In this document: positions 12,201-24,200 of the stretch, piece by piece
Position numbering within the stretch: position 1 is the first letter of the stretch
Layout of the letters: each line of letters opens with the position of its first letter
Assembly (NCBI GenBank): GCA_011009095.1
Contig: VTPC01003925.1
Span: 186,001-250,000, forward strand
Length of the DNA: 64,000 nt
Source of the DNA: Ignelater luminosus
Taxonomy: Eukaryota; Arthropoda; Insecta; Coleoptera; Elateridae
Reading direction: 5' to 3'
The notes under the pieces: generated by a model
Seen by the model: only the letters and a program-made list of their open reading frames with translations
Told to the model about the DNA's origin: nothing
Database searches by the model: none
Translations under genes and position numbers: made by a program

Positions 12201-15200
12201 CAACAGTTCTTGAGATATGGAATTTCTATCAAAAAAAAAAGAAAAACAAGAGATAATCGGTAATGCCCGGCTCCGGCTCCTCTTCAAAATCACTGTCCCA
12301 CCATTGTCAATAATCCAAGTTCCACCTCATATAAGATAATTCTCTTCAGAAAAATAAAATATCTGTAGAAAAAATAAAAGAAGATCTATGGTGATCAGTG
12401 ATAGTCATGGGATTCTTGAGACAATACAAATATGTCGTGACGATACAAAGCAAGTAATTCTCGATCACATTTGGTAATCGTCGATTCCATAACCTTTTGA
12501 CTTATTTTGACGGTAACCTTTGTGGTATATTTGACGATATTGTGTCAAAATAACTTGTATCGTCTCAGGTCTTTCAATATCAAATTTGCTGCCTCAAAAG
12601 TTCAGAATCCCGCTCCTCTCTCACTGCTAATTCTGAGATACAGGATATTTGTAAAAAAGGCGATCGCTGGTGCCCAAACTGTCTGAGAATCCTTTGCCTG
12701 TCATGGCCAATAATCAAAATGCCATAATAAATAAATAATATCTGTCAAAAAAAGGACTATCGATCTAATCAGCCACTCTACCACCACTGCCAGCGATCAA
12801 AGTCCCACTTCTCTACGATAATCCGTTCCTGAAATTGGGTATATGCCGAAAAAAACAACAGCTATTGGTGGTGCCCGGACCGTCCGAAAGCTACTTCTCC
12901 TACCACAGACAACAATGAAAATTAATCAGGCGTTTTCAAGGTAGAGGATATGTGTCAAAACACAAAACAGAGTCGGTGGTACCCAAATCGCTGAAATACC
13001 TAGCATTCAGTCAGGGACAAAAAAAGTTGGAAGTCGATAAAACTGTCCTTTTAGATTTTCAGAAGAAACCAGGTACTCAAATCTTAACCTCAAATACAAA
13101 ATGTAGCAAAATACGAGAGCAGCTTTGTAACACGCATGACATGCCGGTACCAAATGCTGCACTGATGAGTACTACGTACCAATCGTCCAGACTTCAAAAA
13201 TCTTATGAGCTATAATGCAAATGCGACTATTTATTGTACTGAATTCGAAAATCTCGGTTTGAAAAGTTTCTCGTAAAGTCTTGAAATACTTTCATCTTTA
13301 TTGGCAAGAGTCATCAACCAACAAATGTCGCTCAATTTCGTCAAAATGTACCAAAATGACGGAAAAAGAAGAGAACAGCTAGAACCAATGTTGCCAGAGC
13401 TGGTTCTGAATCTCCAAATCTGACTGTTTTTGATTTTGCCAATCGAGCACACACGACGTCACAGCATCGGAGAGTTCGCGTGGTCCTGATATCAAAGCTA
13501 CATATTACGTAACAGAGTTGAACAAGAGAAAATGTCATACGCTTCGTTAATTGAAACCGTTACGCCTGTCGTGTCAATTTCTGTCGAAAAATAGGCCTAG
13601 CAGCGTTACTACGTGGTGGAATTGCTTAATTGTTTTGTTCGTTTTTTTATCTGCGTTCGTGAGATTTTCTGATATTCTGCTCCCATCAACCAATTAATAC
13701 ACAAAGTTCCTACTTGGGCTAAGTTCGAAAATTAGCATTAGAAAAACTGCTATATCAGCGAAGACTTCCACGGCTAAACTTCATGACAAAATAACGACTT
13801 TCAAATTTGGACTGTGCAGATTTGAATTGAAATACGACAGTTTGCCCATTGTTTTAAAGGACTTTGTCAAGAGTACGGAAAAAGAAAGAAAACGAGATCT
13901 AACTCAACCTGACATATGTCCAAATCCAAATATAAAGAATTCTTACTTTACATCGACGGAGCCGATTTTGCTAATTTGTAATCACGTGGTGCCTGCAAGA
14001 ACTTCGTTTTAAAAGAAGTATGAACAGACTCTTTTGAGATTATAAAACGCTGTATTAAAAAACTGGAGTAAGAGTATACCTTTGATTAAAAATTATTTGA
14101 GAGAGGCTATCAAGTAAGCTATTTTTTCTTATTTTTCACAAAACTCCATATGGAGAAAATGAAGGATCCAATAGGGACACGACATTTCTTATCAAGTATG
14201 GTATACTCTGCATTGTTGAAGAGACATTCTACATTTTCAAAAAAGAAGATGGATCGAGACATAGATTTTATTTTATTAGAGATATTGGGAAAAAGTCAAA
14301 CAAGTTTGGTTGAGTACGAGAAATCTCATTGAAAGGCATTGTTCTCGTTATGGTAGCAAAAGAAATGCTAATCGTTCTCCCCATTGGCCCTACAATCTTC
14401 GTTTTTAGCTTTTTGGCTCTATCTGCAGTGGTCGCATTTACAAGCCTATGAGTTGTTCAGAGAAGATAAATAATCTCTAAGGTGGTTTGGAAATTAGGAA
14501 AGATTGAAAAACACTAGAAGACTGCGTTATTGACTATGAGGCGGTCAGTAGTCTAGTAAGATTCTAAATACGGTTGGGGTGCATGTTATTTATGTCAAAC
14601 TACATGCGCAGTTAATAAGCACGGTGGTTCAAATCGATGCAACCTTGGCAAGTAGACTTTTTGGTTGCAATAGAAAACCTGGATTTCATTCTGACATATC
14701 ATTGCGATCAGTTTCCACTGCTTTGTGCCAATTTAACCAACTGCTCATCTCTTATGGATTCCGAGATCTCAATGACGTATGAGTTCGAATCTGGAACATC
14801 TTGTGGTATATGCACATGCTTGAAAGTCATTAACGTAGATAATAAAACAATTCCAAGTGAAATTATGATAAATTTGCTGTTGTTCTTTTGTGGTTGAGAC
14901 TTCGGGTCGATATGCGGATGCTTAACTTTCAGAGGCACCGAAGTTCTACTTAAATTAGAATGAAAATCACAATAAATGAGGCTAGCTTGTAATTCACCAT
15001 ACCTTACATGTATTTCATAAGCGATAGATCTGTCGATCCTATAGGCCATGGAAATTAATGAGTATTATACGTACTATGCACCATGATAGCTTTATATATT
15101 AATATCTTTATATAGAAAAAACTAAATCACGAAGATTATGTAAGAGTAATGGTAGAAAATAAAGCCGAATAACTAGAAATATAACACACAATTTTTATTT

Positions 15201-18200
15201 GACATAAAAGAATGCAAAATATTAAAAAATAACAACGAAAGTCAGTTGCAAAATCAGAGATAGTCGCTAAACATACCTAACCGAAAAATACAGTGGGACA
15301 ATTTACATAAAATTATTATCTACCGTCCTTGAGTTCTCCAACGGTACTAATATTAATTTAAATATTTTTCAGATGGAAGAGAAGACGTCGTTGTACATCT
15401 TGGACTGCCTATTTTCAGTATTTATTATAGGAACGTTAGTAGTTTTCGTATGGAGGGGAGCTTGGGTACTCATGGATATTTATCTTTTTCCCGAAAATGA
15501 AGTTTGGTCTGCATGGGGAAGTTTAGTAAGTATCATTTTAATCTTAGTATTTTTCTAACATCATTTATAACGAGACCTGCTTCATAAACATCAATTCATG
15601 AGATAATTTCATTCTACTGGTCACTGCCCTGATTGTAAAAATAATATAAACATCATTGAACTTTTCCGTTATTGGATCTCTGAATTTCATGCATGTTTAC
15701 ATCTTGTATTGCTATTAAAAATTATCTGTTAATTTTGTTTTTTTGAAATTAATAATTCTATGGTTTGATAATAAATTACAGAATTAATTTAAAAACAAAA
15801 GAATTGAAAACTTGGTTTTTATGTTACTTTCGGCATTCTTATGTTTCAAAATAAAAAAGCATCAAGATATAACAATATCGCCCGTGAACGATCGCTTCGG
15901 CTTGTTCAAGATTTTATCACTATTGTAATCAATGCATTGAATCGCATTAGTATCTGGGAATTTTGGAAGGCCGCTTTTAAGTATTTTCCACTTTAAAACG
16001 AAGAGTATAGTTTCGAAAATAAGATAACTGAAAATAAAAATAAAATACGTCTTCACCTCTTTTTACCTTCTAATCTGATCCAAATAAACTAATAACTCAC
16101 ATATTTTTCAAAGGAAAATTTTATCTTTTTATCTGTTATTATCGGCAAGTAGTAAATAATATTTGTTTTTGTTGAGCTGTTATCGTATCACGTTGCACTT
16201 TTCAAAAATTTGAGTTTCCGGAATTAACCATGTAATAACAATTGAAAATATTATTGAGACATCCGTAAACAAAATCAGTAATAACTATTGTTTTGTTCTA
16301 ATAATTGTAACTGAAATCAGAATTACAATGAAACAAACACAAATATAGCTGAACGTAGTTTAAATCTGAGTTATAGTTACCATCACGCCACATACTATTG
16401 TTTCAGTATGTACAATACCCTAATAATTAGGAACAATTTTTGTTTATACAAACTGGTGAAGATTATTTGTTGTTTTTCTACCTAAGCCAAAGACGGAAAT
16501 AAAAGATGCACGAACATCAAGGTTAATACAATAATTATGTATCGGCAAAATATTATGGCTACACACAGTCAAAATCACCAAAACCCGAAGGCATTCGTGC
16601 CGAAGCGGTATGGGCCCTATTCGACTGCCTCCAGTACTATGCAATCTCCACAATGATAGTCTCATCTACATAAAATAAAGTTCCAACAATCTGAAAGCAG
16701 GCAGACGTGATAATAATCAAAAAAAGAAGAAGATAAAAACGAAACTAAAGCAAAGTCGTATCGTATCGTATTGATTCTTATGCTTGTTAAATGTACTAGA
16801 AAAGACCCAAGAAAAACTGTACTCTTCAACTGACAGTGCAGAACGCAAATTACTGCCAAGACCGATATGTAAACATCAAATGTCCTGTAAATAAAATCTC
16901 AAAACATCTTACAAAGGGCTGCCTACAAGGTTCAATATGCGGCCTAATTTTCTGGAAGCTACTACAAATACTGAACACACAACAAAATATAGACATGCCG
17001 AAGACATACTAGTTATCCTACTAAGAAACTCCTGAGTGAATTAAAGCAAAAGCAAACCAGGCCATGGAAGTACTGCACCAACAATGCAGTAAAGTCAAAC
17101 CAGGAAAGTTTTTAAACCAGGTAAAGTTGAACAAACACTGGGGAAAAAGAGCCGCGGCCAAGGCAATTTAGAGACACCGACACCAAAAGACGAAGAACAC
17201 ACCAAATCCTTCCAAACATCACCACCAGTCAAAGAATGCAAAACACACCTGGCTCAATTCATCTCAAGGATTCGTCCACTTCCCAATAGGACACGGCCCA
17301 CATCGACATACTATGTATCTCTACAGCTTAAATCTGTAAGAAAGTCGAGATCTCCAAATATGTTGTTTTTAAATGTTCTATCTAATTTTGCTTAACCAAG
17401 CTTTGCTGATCGTGGAGTCGTGCAAAAATCATCTAGTCAGTTCTTCGATGAGAGACGTAAAAGATCCTTTGAAAATGAAGAAAGAACTTTCCAAATAATC
17501 AGAAGATACGTCTACTATTCTGCAATGCTCGCTTTGGATAATATTATTATCAGAAGCGAAGCTCCAGAGAAGGACAGATATGTTACACTACTTGACATTT
17601 TGGAAGTTACACTCAATTAGCAAAACCAACAGTTATTTTTGGGTTTTTTCGGGGAATATTTCATTTTTGAATAAAATTGCATTTTCCAAATTTAAAATTG
17701 TCTTTTAAGAGCTACAGCACAAACATAGCAACACATGGAAATTTGAAGTTTTGGAGAATATCGAGATACACGTCCAGAGAATCAAAATCACAACTCTGTG
17801 CTTTAGAACGCAGGTATTTTCTATTAGTTATATAGTTAATATTAAATCATGTTGACAAAACTTCCTCATAGGTATAACATATTTGTATAGAAGCATATGT
17901 GCTCTACTCTAAATCGCTCCTGTATAGAAACTAAACAAAAAGTTTCTAGTTTTCAAATGGATACTTTTCAATTGTCTTTTAGCAAGCAGCCGTTTTCAGG
18001 TTGAAACATACAAACCTTTTTGTAACTAATAGTTTGCCCAAGGTATCTAAAAACAGAAGGATTTTCGCAAAAGAACGTGGTTATGGCTCAAAAATGGTCA
18101 AATACGATTTTATAAAATCAAACATCTGGGAATGCAAAGCATAACCACAACGAACTCCGTTTTGTTCCTTTTTTCAGACTTCGGCAGCCATTTTGACCAT

Positions 18201-21200
18201 GTTCCCGAAGAGTTATCAAAAAACGAAGATACCACGTAATCTTTAGTTTTTGATGTAGAATCCAAATCTGAAGTCAAGATTTCAGAATTTGACAAAAAAT
18301 GCGGACACATACAGCCATACAGACAGACAGACTTCGCAAATTCAGTAACGACTCCTTCGGAGTTCGTTGAAAAAGACAGATATCTCACGTATTCAATTCA
18401 TTCCTTGTTGTGAAAGGGTAAAAAGACATAAGACATTCGACCAATACCAATTTCTTTCCGAGGCTTCGTTTTGACACACACTGGAAATCTGTTTTTTTTT
18501 CGCTAGTTTTTAGCTGGGCCCAAATACACTTACTTCTTTTGTTTTTCATAGGAAATCTTTCGTTGGGATAAAATGTTCTTCGGTTTCTTTTTTAATTCGT
18601 GGGGAGAACTCTCTTATTTCTGTTCGTTATTGCGCAGAAAATGGCAATTTTGTCTAATGACCTCTAGGGCCAAAACTGTGAAAGATTGAATAGTGTTTCC
18701 ATTGAGTCTGTTGACAGCCTCCCACTTGATGACCCATGACGTTGCGTAGCGCTGTAATGACGATGACGGTGGAAAAATGGACTTTGATGTCCCGTGGGAC
18801 GTTTAGTAAGCGAATCTACCAAAAGAAAAAGAGAAACGTAAAACCAGACTGTAATAGTCCAGACCCTTCCCGAGGCATTCTATTGAGTCATGAAGCGAGC
18901 AGGATGCTTGTGACTCAGTAACAGAGGTTGGACACGGAATGGAGAAAGGATGACCTGAGGCCGGACACAACCCCAAGCTGACAGGTACCCAAGTGATGGT
19001 ATCATTTCGATATCTTTCCTACTGAAGTACGAATTTATTCATGTTGACGTAGGTAAATTACGTAGTGACTTCTAAAGACTTCAAAGCCTTTAGGCCCAAT
19101 CAATTGTCTTAATAATAAGATATCCCGATATGATGAAGAGCTTTTGAAACTGGAACATACGTGCATAATTGTTTCCCAGTTGCTAACAAACAAAAAAAAA
19201 ATGGAAATCAGATTTGGGCATCATGTATTCAATGAATATCTCCGGGCACATGTTTGTTGGAAAAAAATCTACTAATTTCCAAGATTTATTGCAGGATTTA
19301 GGCATTTATCGCTCGCACAGTTCATTAGTTGATTGTATATTTCATCTTTAACTATTTCGCCATTTTCGTAGCTTTGTTGTGATAGCTTACCAGGATAAAG
19401 CTGATGTTGATATTTTCAAATCATCAATACATTTACAGCAAAGGCAAAACAACAAGTGATAGTTCAGCAGACTGATGAAGTGTTAAATTTAATATTTAAA
19501 TAATGCAGAGAAGGTCAGAAGACTTAAAATGCATTCTAAGAATGCATCAAATTAGTTCTAATATTAGAATTTTTATTATTAATAACATGCAATTTAAATT
19601 GAATTTTGGATAATATCACACTGTATACAAAAGCAAAAGAAAACTGATTTGGTAAACAATAGAAACAAAACCCATTAGTAATAATCTGTTTGAGCCTACT
19701 GGCTCCGTGTGTTTTGTTTAATGTACTCTACTAAATAACGTAATAAGACACTACATTGACTTTATTAATTTTAATTGAATTTGTAATTTTACAACAACTT
19801 AACACTACATCTGTTATATTAGTTGAGAACAAGTACAAGAGAGGGTTGCAAAACGTCCTGCTCCCTTATTTATACTAGAGGCTCACGCACCCTCGGCTGA
19901 GTACGACTAGGGCGCACATTGGGCTGCGTACATAATCCTGAAGTCCTTGTATAGTTTATTGCTAAAAAATTCACTTGAAACAATCCGGTTTGATGCAATA
20001 GTTTTTAATAACTCACTCAGTTGGATGATTCTAGATTATTCAAAATTTTTCCATAATTTGAAGTGTACCAATAATCTTACAATAAATAAGGAATAAGCAC
20101 TACTTGTGTAAATGACCTTTATATCAATAAACATTTGTACACATTCAAGATAGAATATTCATTTAATTAATTTATTGGCTCACTTTTGCTATAACATTTT
20201 TTTATACTGGTAATACATGACAAGACATTCTTTTCCCATTGTTGAAATTTCATAAACATGAGAAGTATCCCATCGGGTTAAATTTATTAAAGAAAAGAAT
20301 CAGTGAATTTAATGCCCAACAAGAAGAAACTACCACCATAATAGTTTTTTCCTTTTTGCAGATAGAGCATAGACATACACTTTTTTTACAAGAAATGTTT
20401 ACTTGATTCTGATACCACTGAATAGCTCTACTTGCTCTCCAAATATGCAGATTATACATAGATGTTTTTTGTTTTCAAATTTCTTTGTTTCAAAACTGAA
20501 ATATGTAGCGGTAACCTTCAATTAAAAGTAATAAATGCATGAGTACCAACAACCTATTTCATTGAACTTATCTACATAAACGCTAAGGAAATGACAAATA
20601 AATAAAATCTGCTTTTTAAATTTGTTAAGAAATATAAAATGTGTGTGTCGGCGCTAGTATAGTTACATTAAAATAATAATTCCGCAATTTCTTAATAATA
20701 AAACAAGCAAGTACTTCAAAAAACATGTTCTTTTGTTAAGCATCTACTTCAATTTATTGCAAAATCTTGAAAAATCTGGAATCATCCTAATTGGTTGTTA
20801 AAAACAGTTGCATAAAACTAGTTTCAAATCATCAATAATTGAAAATTAAGAGTATCAAAGGCAGATTTTAACTTACTTAGTATTTGTTTTAGATTAAAGC
20901 GATAATAATTATAAATAATTTAGATTAAGATTTCAGATAATTAGAAAATAGGACATATTTAGGCGTAATACCTGAATATAAAAAATTTTCTGACATTAAG
21001 TAACATGTGAAGCTTGATTATAACTTATAAAGTTATACTTATAAGACAAAACGAACTTGTTAATATAAACAAACTGTCAACAAGCGGTACTGATTGTGGC
21101 AAGTCATCTCCTACGAACAAGTGTATACAAGTTAACAGTTTTGTTGATTTGATTAACCTTAGAGAAGAAGATTGAGCCAAGTAGAAATAAACGCACTTTA

Positions 21201-24200
21201 CTATAAAAGTTTCCTCTGTTAAAAACTAGATGCACAAGCCACTAACCTCAAATTTCTAAATTTGTGAAACAACAGCGTATTAAAAGACTGATCATTTTGG
21301 ATGTTTTCTGTTTTAATTTTTTTAATATTTAATACAACAAACTTTAATACGCTGTTGTCACAATTTCTAAAATAATTGATGGGTTTTCCAACAAGAAATT
21401 CTCTCATTTTTTAGGTATTAGGATATGCAGCCGTAGCCTTAGCATTTCTTATGCAACCAGCAATGCGATGGATCTGTGATCGTATCAGAGGTGCCGCTCG
21501 ATTAATAGTAGCCGATATATTTTTATTTTTCTCGTTTATGGGTACTGTGAACGTATGGAGGGGAATATGGAATCTTCTCAATTTATACTTTATACCAGGT
21601 ACGTAGATTTTCCACTATTTTGTCATGTAATAATGCAATTACGGTATCAATATGAGAATTATAATTGTTGCATAATGTATTGAAGAATATTAGTAAATAA
21701 CGACTCTAGTTTTTATCAGAACGATTTATACGTTCTTTCAAATCTTTTGTTTAAATCAGTTTTTAGAAATACTGTAATTACACACTTCCTCTTCTAGTTA
21801 AAAGCTGACTTCCGGGACTATTATGAGAAAATTAAACATTTTTGTCCTTGATTTTAATACTTAATGCAGATAAATCTCCGCGGGTTTTCTAAATTGAGTT
21901 ATTGCGTGTTTTAGAGTTGGCTGAACTTTTCATACTATTGTCGTATTGGAATTTTCAGGCATCAGACATTTTAGATCTATTAGGCCTTTCTTACGAATGT
22001 ACCTAATGTATCACCTCCGCCTTAATCTCTTGTTTGCTCTTGGGTTATTGCGCCAAAGAACGATCCCTCTTCATCTTTGTTAAGATGTACAGAGAACGTG
22101 AATAGAGGCCTCCTTGTTTGTAATAACTATTATAGTATTGAGCTCCAATCATTATACTTCTCCTATTCATTTTGAGCAGGGAGTTCGTGCTTTTTTGGGG
22201 GGGTCATTTATCAATCACAGTCAGAGATCTTGTTGCTTACAACCTAGTGTACTAAATCCATTCTTTATAGAATCTCTGAAAAGTTCAATCAGTAATGACT
22301 TTATTAACCGTAACCAAGTACCAACCATGGTCCAAAAAACGGGGATTGCAGATAAAAATGCCCCAAAGCAAAACTTTTAGAAAAGTTCGCGGAAGAGAGA
22401 TAAAATAGGAGTAAGAAGATTTGTGATTGTTCCCTTCTTAGCATTGTTTCTGCCTACATTTACATCCATTCTAATATAAATCATCGCAATACGTGATCTA
22501 GTTGAAATACACTGTACTAGTTAATTGGCGGCTACAGTCATGGATTGCAGACAGCAAGGAGTTCTATAAGTAAATACAACTTCATATGAAACTGATGTTC
22601 AGCTATTGTGGTAAACCGAATTACCCAAATAAATATTATTCGATAGTTCAATTAGGAAAGACAATGGACCTTCCTACTCATACTTTTTAAAATATTCTAA
22701 ATAGTATCTGGTTGGTTAATGTATTTTAAAAAACAAATTTCCTTTCATTAATTTAAAATTAAATTACTGATAAAAGTAGTTTGCAATTGTTGTAATATTT
22801 CTAATTGCGACATTTATAGAAATATCGGAAATTCATTATCGATTAGATAGATCTAAAGGAAGGATATAAATAACCTGAGTAGATAATTAAAATTGTTTCA
22901 TGTTGTGTACTTTAAACTTTACCTTTGAATTTCATAATCGTAAAATTTACAAATAAACCTTTTAAATGGTTTACTTTTTGATTTCGTTCCTGTATTTTTA
23001 AATCAAAAATGGACTTTATCTTCTAGAGAATTTCCCGTCGATGATATTTCCATTGTTTATTTGCACGTTTTATCGAAAGGCTGTCTTAATACAAAAATAT
23101 GTTCAAGTGTGGGCATTTCCAAGAGTTGATGATACATTGAAGTAATTTGAAGGCTGCGCAATATTTGTTAAATAATTTGAAGAAAGTTACAGAATATGCG
23201 ATGGAAAGTTTCTTCTTTATTTTTGCTGACTTTCTCGTCCTTGCCACATGTAAAAAAATATCCTTCCTGAAAGTAGCTTATGACGAATCCATATCAGAGG
23301 AATAGTTGATAGACATAGAAGTAATGTGTACTTCTTAGCCAAAGAATTGGATTCACCCTAGGCTTCTAGTAAGCAATAATTTTGCTATTGAAGTGTATCA
23401 AGAAAATATAATGCGGTTTCTTCATATGGTAGTTGAAACGCTTAGGATTCTAAAGCCCTGCACAAACTAATATTCTGAAATTAATCTAGACCGATCCAAC
23501 TGAAGTAAACTCAACGCAACCTGAAAAGTTCGGCCAGTCAAAACAGCTTAATTAGTCCAAAAGATCCAATCGATCCAAATAGCGTAGTCGGGCCCAAAGA
23601 TCAGAACGTACTTAACAACCAGAACGATCCAAAAGATTAGATAATTCTGAAAAGTCTGTTAACATAAAGAACTAAAAACCTCGAACGGTCAGAAAAGTTC
23701 GTTCTGTTCGAAAAATTGCAAGTCCAGTACAATTTTATCAAATTTATTACGCTACAAAAACTAAAAAGTTACTTGACCCCTCCTGATTGTACCTTAGCAA
23801 CTATGAAATTTCATTTAAGATTATTTAAATGATACTACTCACAACTTGTAAAACAGGACTTGCCATGACATTATTATTATTGTACCGACTCAATCATTAT
23901 TAGATATGAGGCTGAACTGAAAAATTTCTAGAATAGCCCATAGATAGGGGCCGTAATTCAATTTATTTTGCATCACCAAGTATCCTGGTATTTCAATTGT
24001 TCATAGAAAAGAGCTGTCATTACTTTTTTTATTTGGAGGGCAAAACAGTCACAGAAATTAAAGCCAGATTAGATTCTGTTCTTGGCGACTCTTCACCATG
24101 GTTTTGCATCGTAAGTTTTTGGATGTCTGAGCTCAAACGTGGCCGTACCCAAAACAAAAACACATTCGTGCTCGAACTTCAGCTGAGTGTTTGCAGTCGA

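Larger units (their letters stand above)
3281..15372 (+). other. Fuseless-like intron 1 (12.1 kb), repeat-rich
   Basis: The intron runs from a GTGAGT donor to a TTTTTCAG acceptor. It holds a hairpin (5284-5332), a CAGTGT-type element with an internal tandem duplication (5908-6825), a LINE reverse-transcriptase scrap on the minus strand (about 7010-7130), two degenerate tandem arrays (8140-8990 and 11960-13030), an inverted repeat near 10430-10760 and a possible tRNA-derived SINE (about 11460-11660). An unassigned minus-strand frame lies at 14708-15049. No other host exon is recognised. Confidence 0.7.
15526..21414 (+). other. Fuseless-like intron 2 (5.9 kb)
   Basis: The intron runs from GTAAGT to TTTTTTAG. 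It contains an R1-like LINE remnant (16890-17330), a dispersed repeat (about 18110-18400) whose relative lies in the exportin-1 intron, and a short fragment near 20395-20450 also found near 54310-54360. A 110-bp inverted repeat ends about 45 bases before the acceptor. No host exon is seen. Confidence 0.7.

Noticed and set aside
12952..13215. 87-residue open frame
   Set aside because: It starts inside the last unit of a tandem array and matches no family.
14579..14640. tRNA-like B-box GGTTCAAATC near 14626
   Set aside because: No A-box at a suitable distance and no cloverleaf; judged chance.
19790..19930. Possible LTR-like segment with TATTTATA and a GC-rich tail
   Set aside because: No matching second LTR, primer-binding site or polypurine tract was found.
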